A stretch of 64,000 nucleotides of DNA, from assembly GCA_025559845.1 (NCBI GenBank), contig CP048469.1, forward strand, positions 2,046,001 through 2,110,000, read 5' to 3'. The translations under genes were made by a program, and so were the position numbers. Positions 9,400-17,357 of the stretch are shown here, piece by piece; positions within the stretch are counted from its first letter, which is position 1; each line of letters opens with the position of its first letter. The DNA is from Agrobacterium tumefaciens (GTDB taxonomy: Bacteria; Pseudomonadota; Alphaproteobacteria; Rhizobiales; Rhizobiaceae). Below the pieces are notes generated by a model. The model searched no databases. It saw nothing but the letters and a program-made list of their open reading frames with translations, and had not been told where the DNA came from.

Positions 9400-9496
9400 A
9401 ACAATTTCTCCTTGGGTGATCCGGCCACTGGCCGGGTTTAGTTCGCCGGACGTTTTGCCGGCAGTGGTGGTGTCACGTTTTCGGGTCGGCAGGCCA

Positions 9497-9814
9497 TCAG
9501 ATCCACGCAGCGATGCAGGTCACGGCCAGAACAGCGCCGGGAATGAGGGCGTGGCTGTACTCTTTGTGGTAGAGAACGACGGCGGCGGCACTCACCATCG
9601 TGACTGCGGCAAGAACGAGTCCGCCGGTTCGCCAGCCCGGCACCACAAGCATGACCGCCACCGCCAGTTCCAGTGCGCCCACAAGAAAATGGAACCACCC
9701 TGGAAAACCCCAACGCTGAAACTCGGCCCGGATCGGGGCTGGCGCAACGATGTTGACGCCACCACCGATGAGGAAGAAAGCGCCTAGAAGCCAGGTCAGG
9801 ATGGTTGCCGTCAT
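9497..9814 (-). CDS. DoxX-family small membrane protein
   Basis: A 105-residue integral membrane protein with four hydrophobic helices (LTWLLGAFFLIGGGVNIV, FHFLVGALELAVAVMLV, LVLAAVTMVSAAAVVL, ALIPGAVLAVTCIAAWI). DoxX-like proteins accompany oxidoreductases and are linked to redox or thiol stress; no reaction is assigned. I prefer ATG 9814 to the one 30 bases upstream because the helix begins directly after it. It sits 38 bases after the reductase gene, probably in the same operon. Confidence 0.75.
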   Translation of the reverse strand: MTATILTWLLGAFFLIGGGVNIVAPAPIRAEFQRWGFPGWFHFLVGALELAVAVMLVVPGWRTGGLVLAAVTMVSAAAVVLYHKEYSHALIPGAVLAVTCIAAWI

Positions 9815-9852
9815 ATAGTAGATCTCCGCGTGGAATGGTGCCACCGGCAGGC

Positions 9853-10929
9853 TCAGGCGCTCGCGGCGTCGTTCAGGGTGGGATAGTCGATGTAGCCCTT
9901 GGCGCCCGGCGAATAGAAGGTGTCCTTGTCCGGCGCATTGAGCGCGGAACCCAGACGGAAGCGCTCGGGCAGATCGGGGTTGGCGAGGAAGGCAGCACCG
10001 AACACTGCGGCATCGGCCGCGCCCTCGCTGATGAGGGTTTCAGCCTTGGCTTGGTCGAGACCGCTGCCGATCAGGTAGGCACCCTTGAAGCGCGGGTGCA
10101 GCAGCGCGTGGTAATCGACGCTGGGTGCGCCGAACAGGGAGACCTGCAAATAGGCCAGGTCGAGGCCGCGCACCTGATCGACGAGGTAGGTGTAGGTTTC
10201 CTGCGGCGTGGCGTCGGTGATGCTGTTGAAGTTCATCTCGGGCGAGATCTTCAGTCCGACGCGATCGCCGCCCGCTTCCGCCACCATCGCCGCCAGTACC
10301 TCCAACACGAAGCGGGCACGGTTGGCGATGGAGCCGCCGTACTCGTCCGTGCGCTGATTGCTGCCCGAGGACAGGAACTGCTCGGGCAGATAGCCCGACG
10401 CGCCGTGCAACTCGACGCCATCAAAGCCGGCTTCCAGCGCCCGGCGTGTGGCGGTGCGATAGTCGGCGACAACGTCGGCGATCTCGGCCACGCTCAATGC
10501 GTGCGGCACGACGTAATCCTGCGGCCCGCTGGCAGTCCAGGACTGACCGGCCGGCTTGATCGCTGACGGAGCCACGGGGAGCGCGCCGCCCGGCTGCATC
10601 GACGGGTGCGAGACGCGCCCGGCGTGCATCAACTGCATGAAGATGCGGCCGCCTTTGGCATGCACGGCATCGGTGACGTGCTTCCAGGCCGCGACCTGCG
10701 CATCGTTGATGATGCCCGGTGTACGCACGTAACCTTTGCCCGTCGCCGAGGGATAGGCGCCCTCGCTGATGATGAGGCCGGCGCCGGCACGCTGCGCATA
10801 GTAGGTGGCGACCAGTTCGGTCGGCACGCCGGTCGCATCGTCGGCGCGCGAGCGGGTCATGGGGGCCATAACCAGGCGGTTGGGAAGCGTGAGACGACCG
10901 ATGCGGACGGCGGTGAAAAGCTGGCTCAT
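9853..10929 (-). CDS. Old Yellow Enzyme family FMN ene-reductase (NemA/XenB-like)
   Basis: A 358-residue TIM-barrel flavoprotein reducing activated C=C bonds (enones, nitroesters, N-ethylmaleimide) with NAD(P)H. Signatures: RIGRLTLPNRLVMAPMTR at the N-terminus, FMQLMHAGRVSHP, GFDGVELHGASGYLPEQF (substrate-binding His pair region), SSGSNQRTDEYGGS and YLIGSGLDQAKAE. It is very close to the copy at 57058-58134 along its full length, so the two are recent paralogues or xenologues. It follows the pirin gene. Confidence 0.95.
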   Translation of the reverse strand: MSQLFTAVRIGRLTLPNRLVMAPMTRSRADDATGVPTELVATYYAQRAGAGLIISEGAYPSATGKGYVRTPGIINDAQVAAWKHVTDAVHAKGGRIFMQLMHAGRVSHPSMQPGGALPVAPSAIKPAGQSWTASGPQDYVVPHALSVAEIADVVADYRTATRRALEAGFDGVELHGASGYLPEQFLSSGSNQRTDEYGGSIANRARFVLEVLAAMVAEAGGDRVGLKISPEMNFNSITDATPQETYTYLVDQVRGLDLAYLQVSLFGAPSVDYHALLHPRFKGAYLIGSGLDQAKAETLISEGAADAAVFGAAFLANPDLPERFRLGSALNAPDKDTFYSPGAKGYIDYPTLNDAASA

Positions 10930-11055
10930 GATAATGTCCTCATATTCGCGATGGATGGTTGTAGGAATAAAGTGATAAGCGTGCCTTCGAAGCAGGCGCC
11001 CCGGCGTTATCGGGTTTGCACGGATTCCGCACCGAGCTCACGGGAGTCGCTCTGT

Positions 11056-11916
11056 TCATTGGCGCACGATGTCGAGCGGCATCAAACGACCCATTTCGCC
11101 GTTCGTGTAACGCTTGAAGGCCTCGGCTAACTGTGCCTGGTCGTTCATGATGAAAGGCCCGTGCACGGCCACGGGCTCCCCCGGATCGGTCCCGGAGAGC
11201 ACCAGAAACTGTGCCGGTTCAAGGGCAGTCACCTGCAACTGTCCAGCTTTCACCATATGTGCTGCGACCGCCTGGAATGGGGCCAGCCGTCGGATTTCGT
11301 CGTCGGCTGCAATCTCGACGGATCCTGACAACAGGTAGACCAGCACGTTGCGACGCGGCGGGACGGCGTATATCCACGTGCCAGTGGCCTTGACGTCGAA
11401 CAGGTCGAACGCCTCTGCCGGATCCAGCGAACTCCGGGCGCCGGAAAAGCGACCGGAAAGCACGCGCGTGCGGTTCTTCCCGGTATCCATCACAACGGGA
11501 ACATCTGCGGCGGCCGCATGCATCATCCGGGGGGCCAACGCCTTGGCTAATCTCGCCTGGTTCACGAATATCTGGACTCCGTGTACTTCGCGACCGATCT
11601 GCGCGGGAAACTCGTCATGGACGACCCCGGTGCCCGCCTGCGTCCAGACGATGGCGCCCGGCTCGATGACCAGATCGTTCTGCAGGGAATCGCGGTTGCG
11701 CAATCCCCCAATCGAGTTCTCGAAAATATAGGAAATCGCCGAGAAGCCCGCGTGCGGATGCGGGGCAAAAGTCGGCCCCCTCATCCGGTAATGGTCGAAG
11801 CCCATCACCGGCAATGCGAATGCTCCCAAGCCCTGCAGATCCAGGCGGCGCGCGGCGAAGTGAGCACCGTGCGCCGCCTGGGCGGCATTCACTACCTTGG
11901 AAAAACGCACAGTCAT
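11056..11916 (-). CDS. Pirin-family bicupin protein
   Basis: A 286-residue cupin protein. Metal-binding His residues are visible in APHPHAGFSAISYIF (two His) and in the following VHDEFP/EVHGVQIFVN segment; the C-terminal cupin holds NVLVYLLSGSVEIAADDE and HGPFIMND. Pirins can act as quercetinase-like dioxygenases or redox-sensing cofactors. It is the first gene of the minus-strand set and is divergent from the LysR gene at 12026, its likely regulator; the 109-base gap holds the promoters. Confidence 0.85.
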   Translation of the reverse strand: MTVRFSKVVNAAQAAHGAHFAARRLDLQGLGAFALPVMGFDHYRMRGPTFAPHPHAGFSAISYIFENSIGGLRNRDSLQNDLVIEPGAIVWTQAGTGVVHDEFPAQIGREVHGVQIFVNQARLAKALAPRMMHAAAADVPVVMDTGKNRTRVLSGRFSGARSSLDPAEAFDLFDVKATGTWIYAVPPRRNVLVYLLSGSVEIAADDEIRRLAPFQAVAAHMVKAGQLQVTALEPAQFLVLSGTDPGEPVAVHGPFIMNDQAQLAEAFKRYTNGEMGRLMPLDIVRQ

Positions 11917-12025
11917 CTCCGTTCTCCGGCTTGGCCATCACACTAAATGAATATATCCCCGCAACAGTTACGCGATAAGATGGAAATTCACGAAAGACTG
12001 GTGCATATACGCACCAATGGAGCCT

Positions 12026-12967
12026 ATGGATAACCTCAACGATCTGGCCTATTTTGTAGCCGTGGTTGACCACGGTGGCTTCTCGGCTGCGGCCCGTGCC
12101 ACCGGCCTGGAGAAGACTCGCCTCAGTCGACGCATCGCGGCGCTGGAGTCTCGGTTGGGCGTTCGCTTGCTACAGCGCAGCACCCGCCGCATCGCGTTAA
12201 CCGAAGCGGGAGAGCGTTTCTTCGTCCAGGCGCGGACATTGGTCGAAGGCGCGCAGAGTGTCTACGACAGCGTGGCCGATCTTCGGCGCGAGCCGTCAGG
12301 CACGATCCGGCTGACCTGCCCACAAGTAATGGCACAGAACTACCTCGCCCCGATACTGCCGGGATATTTGGTGACCCATCCGAAGGTCAAGCTTGAACTG
12401 GACGCCAGTGACCGGCACATCGACCTGTTGAAGGAGCGCTTCGACCTGGCGCTTCGCGCGCACGTGAAGGTCGAGGACACCTCCGGGCTGGTTGCGCGCG
12501 AACTCGGGCAGGCTCGCCGCGTACTGGTTGCAAGTCCGGCCTTGCTCGATGCCATTGGTCGTCCAGAAGCCCCGGAAGACCTGTCGGTGCGGGACACTAT
12601 CAGTCGTCTCAGCGACGTCCACGATGGACAAGCCCGCTGGGCCTTGAACGATCCTCAAGGCCGAGCAGCCATCGTCCCCCATGTGGCACGTCTGTCATCG
12701 GACGATCTGAGGATGCAACTCGAGGCCGCCATCCATGGGGTGGGCATCGCACTGCTTCCGGAACCGATCGTCTCCGGCTCCGTTCGAAGGGGCCTTCTCG
12801 AAGTGGTTCTGCCGCAGTGGGCCGCCACTGCACATGTGATTCATCTGCTCTACCCACCGCCGCGCGGCATGCTGCCATCCGTGCGCAGCCTCATCGATTA
12901 TCTGACCCTGCATCTGCCCGCGAGCATACAGCAACGAAGCGTTGATGCATTCGACGCCTCGCGCTGA
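12026..12967 (+). CDS. LysR-family transcriptional regulator (divergent from pirin/OYE operon)
   Basis: A 313-residue regulator. The N-terminal winged HTH reads LNDLAYFVAVVDHGGFSAAA and TRLSRRIAALESRLGVRLL, and the effector-binding domain starts near residue 90 (GTIRLTCPQVMAQNYLAP). I favour ATG 12026 because GGAG at 12018-12021 precedes it at normal spacing; an ATG at 12017 is possible. Divergent placement from the pirin/OYE/DoxX/isochorismatase run suggests it senses an electrophile or aromatic inducer and controls them. Confidence 0.9.
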   Translation: MDNLNDLAYFVAVVDHGGFSAAARATGLEKTRLSRRIAALESRLGVRLLQRSTRRIALTEAGERFFVQARTLVEGAQSVYDSVADLRREPSGTIRLTCPQVMAQNYLAPILPGYLVTHPKVKLELDASDRHIDLLKERFDLALRAHVKVEDTSGLVARELGQARRVLVASPALLDAIGRPEAPEDLSVRDTISRLSDVHDGQARWALNDPQGRAAIVPHVARLSSDDLRMQLEAAIHGVGIALLPEPIVSGSVRRGLLEVVLPQWAATAHVIHLLYPPPRGMLPSVRSLIDYLTLHLPASIQQRSVDAFDASR

Positions 12968-13470
12968 TCCCCATGAGGTAGTTCAACACCCGTCTATGCC
13001 ATCACCGAGATATGGCTGTTTTCAGCAAAAATACAGCGCTTCACATTGTGTACGAATCTGGACGCACTGACGCAGAAGGCTGACGAAGTCGAAACGTCGA
13101 GTTCACCTGACGAAACACTCGTGCTCCGGTTTCGAGAATGGGTGGCGATCGCCCAATGCTACAGGGACGTTGCCGCAATGATGGCGGCCGCCCACACCAA
13201 CGCGAACTCCTCGCTTGATACGCCGCGGCGCACTCGGCAGGCGCGCGACTGCTGCGTGCCCAAGACGAAGGAACGGCGCGCGCCGACATGACCGGGGTCG
13301 ACCTGTTCGCGACGCTCGGCTGGGAGGTTCACTAACCGCCGTTCGCGTCGAGGGCGGATCATCTCGTTCACCTCAATTACGAGCGTCATTCCGACAAGTC
13401 GGCTGGCAACGATACCAGGAAGGCGCATAACAGGGCGCAACATATTTTTGTCTGCATCGCATGAATTGCG
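12968..13470. other. Non-coding scar 3' of the LysR gene
   Basis: No supportable gene. A plus-frame peptide tail (GVDLFATLGWEVH then stop, about 13288-13335) looks like part of a real protein, perhaps a restriction or helicase subunit, but is too short to assign. The stretch leads into the recombined fragments at 13480-14030 and appears to be decayed mobile-element sequence. Confidence 0.4.
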
Positions 13471-13479
13471 TCCGCAGCC

Positions 13480-13655
13480 GGCCCCATGTCAGCGAGCTGT
13501 TGGTCCAGCCGCTGTTCGATCACTGGCTTTTACGGCACAAGCGAGAAGCCCATCCCGTCATCGAGCATGTCGTAGCGCCCACTGGCGAGCATGACGCTGC
13601 GCCGTTAGATTCCGACCACACGCTTCCCGTCGGCTACGGGCTCTCCGTTCAGCAG
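13480..13655 (-). pseudogene. Relaxase C-terminal fragment (DUF3363/RlxS type)
   Basis: Read on the minus strand from 13655, the frame gives LLNGEPVADGKRVVGI, stop, RRSVMLASGRYDMLDDGMGF, SLVP, stop, KPVIEQRLDQQLADM. This resembles the C-terminal signature of DUF3363 relaxases from Tn4371-type ICEs, where the second stop would be the Trp of a VPWKPVIEQRL-like motif. Two in-frame stops and the missing N-terminus make it a relic. It belongs to a different ICE family from the MOBH relaxase at 37454, so it is a trace of another element. Confidence 0.7.
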
Positions 13656-13728
13656 CTAGGTCGCGGCCAAAATCAGGCGAGCTTTGACGATATTGGGCGC
13701 AGCTTGGATGTTGGAGTTCATGGAAATC
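13656..13728 (-). pseudogene. N-terminal fragment of a copy of the 16570-17238 gene
   Basis: The minus frame starting at the ATG at about 13728 reads MNSNIQAAPNIVKARLILAAT then TAG. The intact gene begins MNNNTQTTPEIVSARLTLD followed by VAYLLNGES. The TAG replaces the Tyr codon, and the next codons (LLNGE) continue as relaxase sequence, so the fusion point lies within a shared CTGCT-AACGG-GAG stretch. Upstream sequence to 13855 also aligns with the leader at 17239-17357. Confidence 0.75.
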
Positions 13729-14018
13729 ATCCATGGATGAGAAAGAACACAGTTATGCCCACCAAGAACATTGGAATGACTGCAAGGTGGAAGAAACGAG
13801 AAGGCCAGCGACCCGATGGGCGCCAGCATAGGAATTTGAATCAGACTGCGAAAAGTTGGCCTGACATCGCCACTTCCGCCGAATCGCCGTCCGTGTAGAG
13901 TGCGTCCAGGCCGGACTCCGGCACATCTCCGGATGTGCTCTGCGAGGCGAGGATCCTCTTCGCCATCAGCGACAGGCACGCCATCTGCGACGTGGATAAG
14001 CAGCCGAGATATATTGAA
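13667..14018. repeat. Imperfect direct repeat of 17190-17533 flanking the LysE/oxygenase/HTH cargo
   Basis: About 350 bases spanning the 3' end of the helicase, its intergenic leader and the 5' end of the next gene recur in the same order at 17190-17533, with scattered substitutions (roughly four in five positions match by eye). Short identical stretches include gatgagaaagaacaca and aatcgccgtccgtgt. The 14.04-17.2 kb segment lies between the two copies, as expected after recombination between related ICEs or a tandem duplication. Confidence 0.8.
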
Positions 14019-14030
14019 ACCGATGCGCGA
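13855..14030 (-). pseudogene. C-terminal ~55 residues of a second copy of the SNF2-like helicase
   Basis: The minus frame reads YLGCLSTSQMACLSLMAKRI, then LASQSTSGDVPESGLDALYT and a stop near 13855. The intact helicase at 17358-19631 ends YLGYAATSQMTCLSLMAKKI, then LVSQSTSGDVPESGLDALNT. The frame is still open, but everything upstream has been replaced: the LysE gene's stop lies directly before it at 14038. Together with 13656-13728 it forms an imperfect direct repeat of 17.19-17.53 kb. Confidence 0.85.
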
Positions 14031-14037
14031 TACGCTT

Positions 14038-14670
14038 TTACAGCAGGCGCATGAAGTCCTGTACCAGCCCGAAGGTTAGGTACGCCATCAGCAGCGCGAT
14101 TCCAGCGTCGAGCATGCGCCAGGCTTGTGGCGACTGGAAAAGACCGGTCAGCTTCTTGCTGCCTGCCGCCAACAGTACGAACCAGATGAATGATGCGACC
14201 ATCGTGCCTGCCGAGAACGCCGATTGCTGATCGACAGGTTTAGCCGCACCCATCGAGCCGATAAGCACCACTGTGTCCAGCCATGCATAGGGGTTTGCAA
14301 AGCTGAGGATGAACGCTGTGCGCAGCAGGTGACGCTGCGTGCCGGTGTCGGTATCCGCGAGGCGTGGCATGGACTGATTGCGGATACAGGCGACCAATCG
14401 CTGCCCGCCGAACCAGACCAGGTAGAGCGCACCGGACAACAGTAGCACCGCTACGATACGGGGATGGCTCTCGAGTAGTGTGCCGACACCCGACACGCCG
14501 ATAGCAATGAGAATGGCGTCGGCAATCACACAGATGGCAACGACGCCCCAAATAGCGCCCCCGCTGACACCCTGGCGGATGACCAGGGTGTCCTTGGGGC
14601 CGGGAGCGGAAAACAGTGCAACGCCCAGCAGCAGTCCTTCGAGAAACAGCGAATGTACGAATGAACTCAT
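14038..14670 (-). CDS. LysE/ArgO-family amino-acid exporter
   Basis: A 210-residue inner-membrane exporter with about six hydrophobic helices. Family marks are SAPGPKDTLVIRQG near the N-terminus and FILSFANPYAWLDTVVLIGS in the middle (ArgO-type). It exports basic or modified amino acids by analogy with LysE/ArgO. It starts 12 bases after the 2OG-Fe(II) oxygenase gene, which suggests the exporter removes the hydroxylated product or its precursor. Its stop abuts the helicase relic. Confidence 0.88.
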   Translation of the reverse strand: MSSFVHSLFLEGLLLGVALFSAPGPKDTLVIRQGVSGGAIWGVVAICVIADAILIAIGVSGVGTLLESHPRIVAVLLLSGALYLVWFGGQRLVACIRNQSMPRLADTDTGTQRHLLRTAFILSFANPYAWLDTVVLIGSMGAAKPVDQQSAFSAGTMVASFIWFVLLAAGSKKLTGLFQSPQAWRMLDAGIALLMAYLTFGLVQDFMRLL

Positions 14671-14682
14671 CTAGCCCTCGCG

Positions 14683-15501
14683 TCAGGCGGTTTTCGCTGC
14701 AACAGCAATTGGAAGATTGCCGAAGCCAGTGTGATGAGCATTCATCGCTGCGGAGAGGTCGACCGGCTTCCTGCGGCGAAAGCCGATAAGCGCATCTGCG
14801 CTGCTGGGATTGGCGAAATACACGAGCGAGCTTCGCTGAACGGGTTGGCTCGGCGTCAGGACGGCATGGTAGGTTGCTGGAATAGCGCAGTCGGATAGCT
14901 GCGTCAGCAATGAACCCGAGAGGACTGCCAGTTCGTTTTCCAGCAGGCGAACCGGCTCCAGGGCGCTGCCTCGCAAGATGACCAGGCCATCGCGGTTGGG
15001 CCGGATGAATGTGAGCAAATGACCGTCCTCGTGCGGGTCTTGTGCAAATTTCCGTTCACGCGGAGGCGGGTTCTGGCCGTACACGCATAGTTGCAGGTAC
15101 GAGCTGTCGCGGATGGAAGCCAGCGGCGGTGCGCCGAACTCGTGGCATATCCCCTTGATGACGCCCTGAGCCAGCTCGCTGATTTCAGTTTCATAGGCTG
15201 CGGCTGCTCGCAGATATGGACTTTGGCTGAAGGGATGATCCTCGCGCCTGCCGCTGTGAGCGTGCCAGTAGCAAAAGCGTTCACACAGATCGGGATTGTC
15301 CCTGACATGGGCATATTCGGAACCGAACGGCAGGAAGCCATCGGTATCCGCAGCGAAGCTGTAAGTCTCCTTTGTCTCTTGTGCTATGCCAGTAAATCCA
15401 TCCAGCAGCAGCGAATAGTTATCTCGCATTGCCGCCGTCATCGGGATGATCCCGAAGCCGGTTCGTGCAATAGCTTCAGCGCAATTTTTGATATGAGGCA
15501 T
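14683..15501 (-). CDS. 2-oxoglutarate/Fe(II)-dependent oxygenase (isopenicillin N synthase family)
   Basis: A 272-residue non-haem iron oxygenase. The HxD motif is visible in DPHEDGHLLTFI, the distal His probably in PATYHAVLTP, and the 2OG-binding Arg-x-Ser in VQRSSLVYFANPS. The N-terminal region (FGIIPMTAAMRDNYSLLLDG) is the usual DIOX_N-like part. It may hydroxylate a small amino acid. It is co-transcribed with the LysE exporter and divergent from the HTH/NBR1-Ig regulator across a 232-base gap. Substrate unknown. Confidence 0.85.
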   Translation of the reverse strand: MPHIKNCAEAIARTGFGIIPMTAAMRDNYSLLLDGFTGIAQETKETYSFAADTDGFLPFGSEYAHVRDNPDLCERFCYWHAHSGRREDHPFSQSPYLRAAAAYETEISELAQGVIKGICHEFGAPPLASIRDSSYLQLCVYGQNPPPRERKFAQDPHEDGHLLTFIRPNRDGLVILRGSALEPVRLLENELAVLSGSLLTQLSDCAIPATYHAVLTPSQPVQRSSLVYFANPSSADALIGFRRRKPVDLSAAMNAHHTGFGNLPIAVAAKTA

Positions 15502-15733
15502 AAGGGTTACCTGTCCGTCTGGTTCATGGGTACGGCCACTCGGTTACTGCCATCAGGCTTCATGCGTACAACATGCTCGCTTGGCGATATCGCTGTTTAT
15601 TGGCAATCATCTGGCCGAAGACAGATTGCCTTATTAATTGAATACTGGCCGATGATTGGTTTACTGTGGCACTCAGACTGTCCTTTTTAGTGGACAATAC
15701 GCGGTGGTCGGGAGCGCGGCCACGGGGAACGAG
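15502..15733. promoter_or_regulatory. Divergent promoter region with two dyads
   Basis: This gap between the oxygenase and HTH/NBR1-Ig genes contains two inverted repeats: GGCAATC (15602-15608) with GATTGCC (15624-15630), and TGTCC (15679-15683) with GGACA (15692-15696). The second lies 38 bases before the HTH start and could be an autoregulatory operator. AT-rich segments (15590-15660) are suitable for promoters in both directions. Confidence 0.45.
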
Positions 15734-16423
15734 ATGAAATCAAAGAGAGAAACGCTGCGCGCGCTGATCGCGCGACGTGGCCGGGAGCTTGGCAAATCCA
15801 TGACCGCGATTGCCAAGGAAGCTGGGCTGTCCCGGACTTACCTGTACGGACTGGCTGGTGGCGCATCGCAGGACCCCTCCGTGCGAACCCTGGTCAAGCT
15901 GGCCAGGGCCATCCAGGTCTCGCCGCTGCTGCTCTTCCGCTACTACGCCGATCTTGGCGGTGCGCCATCGGCCGGCGCGCCATTGGCACCGACCAACCGT
16001 GCGGTGGGCTTGAGAGATCGGGGCGACATTGCGGTGTTCAACGCCGATGTGACGACGCCCGACCATGCCATCGTCCTGCCTGGCGAAGCCTTCCATAAGA
16101 TATGGGAGATCCAGAACGTGGGCCGCAAACCCTGGCATGGGCGCAGGCTGGTACGTGTGGATGGCGAGTACGTGATCGCTCGCCGCGAACCAGGCAAGAC
16201 CGACCTTCAGGTAGTCTTGAATGCCCACCTCACCAGCCTGTACCAAGAGGTTGCCATTCCGGACACGCTGCCAGGACAACCCGTGCGTATCAGCATTGAA
16301 TTTGCAGCGCCGAAAGAGAGCTGCACGGTGGCATCGATCTGGCGGATTGAGGACAGCGAAGGCAATCCCTGTTATGGGCCGTCCTTCATCTTGCATGTGG
16401 TGGTGACGGTCATGGCGCGATGA
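15734..16423 (+). CDS. HTH regulator fused to an NBR1-Ig-like domain
   Basis: A 229-residue protein with an XRE-like HTH at about residues 1-65 (SMTAIAKEAGLSRTYLYGLA, QDPSVRTLVKLARAIQVSP), a short linker, and an Ig-like beta-sandwich at about 105-229 (FHKIWEIQNVGRKPWHGRRL, VAIPDTLPGQPVRISIEF, WRIEDSEGNPCYG) typical of bacterial NBR1-Ig domains. I take ATG 15734, preceded by GGGGAACGAG, over the longer frame because the HTH begins there. It is divergent from the oxygenase/exporter pair and probably regulates it. Confidence 0.85.
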   Translation: MKSKRETLRALIARRGRELGKSMTAIAKEAGLSRTYLYGLAGGASQDPSVRTLVKLARAIQVSPLLLFRYYADLGGAPSAGAPLAPTNRAVGLRDRGDIAVFNADVTTPDHAIVLPGEAFHKIWEIQNVGRKPWHGRRLVRVDGEYVIARREPGKTDLQVVLNAHLTSLYQEVAIPDTLPGQPVRISIEFAAPKESCTVASIWRIEDSEGNPCYGPSFILHVVVTVMAR

Positions 16424-16519
16424 CGTCTACCACTGGTTCATGCCCGTATGACTTCAAGAGGATTTCTGTTTTGGGTTGTGTTCGAGGACGCGTGATGCTG
16501 TGGCTCTCCGTCACATCAG

Positions 16520-16543
16520 AAAAAAGGCCCCAAGGTGGGGCCT
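16520..16543 (-). terminator. Rho-independent terminator
   Basis: Stem GGCCCC (16526-16531) pairs with GGGGCC (16537-16542). On the minus strand it is followed by a run of T (complement of 16520-16525). It terminates the 16570-17238 gene. Confidence 0.85.
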
Positions 16544-16569
16544 GAAGAAGTGAATGCGTACTTGCCGGA

Positions 16570-17238
16570 TCAATCCTCACGGACAGAACCCAGCTTTCGT
16601 GCGGCCGAAAGGATGGCGTTCTGTTCTGTCGCATCGAAGCAGACGAATGGCTCTTCGTATCTGGCTTCTTCGGCCAGATCTTTGGCCTTGTCGTAGTGAA
16701 CACCCAGGTCAAATTCCTCCCGGGTGATCCTGACGGTGAAGAGCGGCATGTCAGACATGCCCGAGGCGTTGACGCAGGCGACCGCGATTCGCATCTCGAA
16801 TTCATCGTGATCCGAAGGAGCGGCTGATATGGCCACAGTGGCTTGGGTTTCAAGATCATCGCCGTCAACTATATCCATGCGTTCGCGCATTTCGGAGACG
16901 AAGGCTTCGGGGGGCATCAGGCCATAACGCGACAGGCGGACGGGGATGTCTTCCGCGTCGAGGTTTCCGTCCTCGATGCGCTGTCGCATGAAGGCGGCAA
17001 TCCCGGCTTCCAGTGTGTCATCGGCGGCTGCCGTTGGCGAAAGGGAAGCGGCGATTGACCAGGCGTCCACTTCCGCGGCGGTCTCCCCGGTCAACATGCC
17101 TTCGCCGATGGCGCGTTCGCACATGCCGCGCATGCGTTCCAGCATTTCCGATGCCGACTCGCCGTTGAGCAGATAGGCCACGTCCAGCGTCAGGCGCGCG
17201 CTGACGATTTCGGGCGTAGTTTGAGTGTTGTTGTTCAT
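16570..17238 (-). CDS. Hypothetical ICE protein downstream of the helicase
   Basis: A 222-residue acidic soluble protein that I do not recognise. It contains YLLNGESASEMLERMRGMCE, an acidic central region (DIPVRLSRYGLMPPEAFVSE) and a C-terminal half with alternating strands (EFEMRIAVACVNASGMSDMP). ATG 17238 has AAGGAG upstream and agrees with the duplicated N-terminal fragment at 13728; longer frames run into the leader. A strong terminator follows. The helicase ends 119 bases upstream. Confidence 0.8.
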   Translation of the reverse strand: MNNNTQTTPEIVSARLTLDVAYLLNGESASEMLERMRGMCERAIGEGMLTGETAAEVDAWSIAASLSPTAAADDTLEAGIAAFMRQRIEDGNLDAEDIPVRLSRYGLMPPEAFVSEMRERMDIVDGDDLETQATVAISAAPSDHDEFEMRIAVACVNASGMSDMPLFTVRITREEFDLGVHYDKAKDLAEEARYEEPFVCFDATEQNAILSAARKLGSVRED

Positions 17239-17357
17239 GGAAATCTCCTTGGGATGAGAAAGAACACAGCCATGTCCACGAAAAACGCGGGCATGGCTGC
17301 AAGGTGGAAAAACGAGAAGGCCGGCGCCCCGATGGGGAGCCGGCATGAGCAGTTGCA

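Noticed and set aside
13288..13335. A type I restriction HsdR or helicase tail (GVDLFATLGWEVH)
   Set aside because: Too short to support a family assignment. Recorded only as part of the scar.
13656..13979. Reading 13656-13979 as one 107-residue protein
   Set aside because: Its first part is the out-of-frame shadow of the helicase tail and leader. Only its last ~21 residues are a real gene start, fused to relaxase sequence after the stop.
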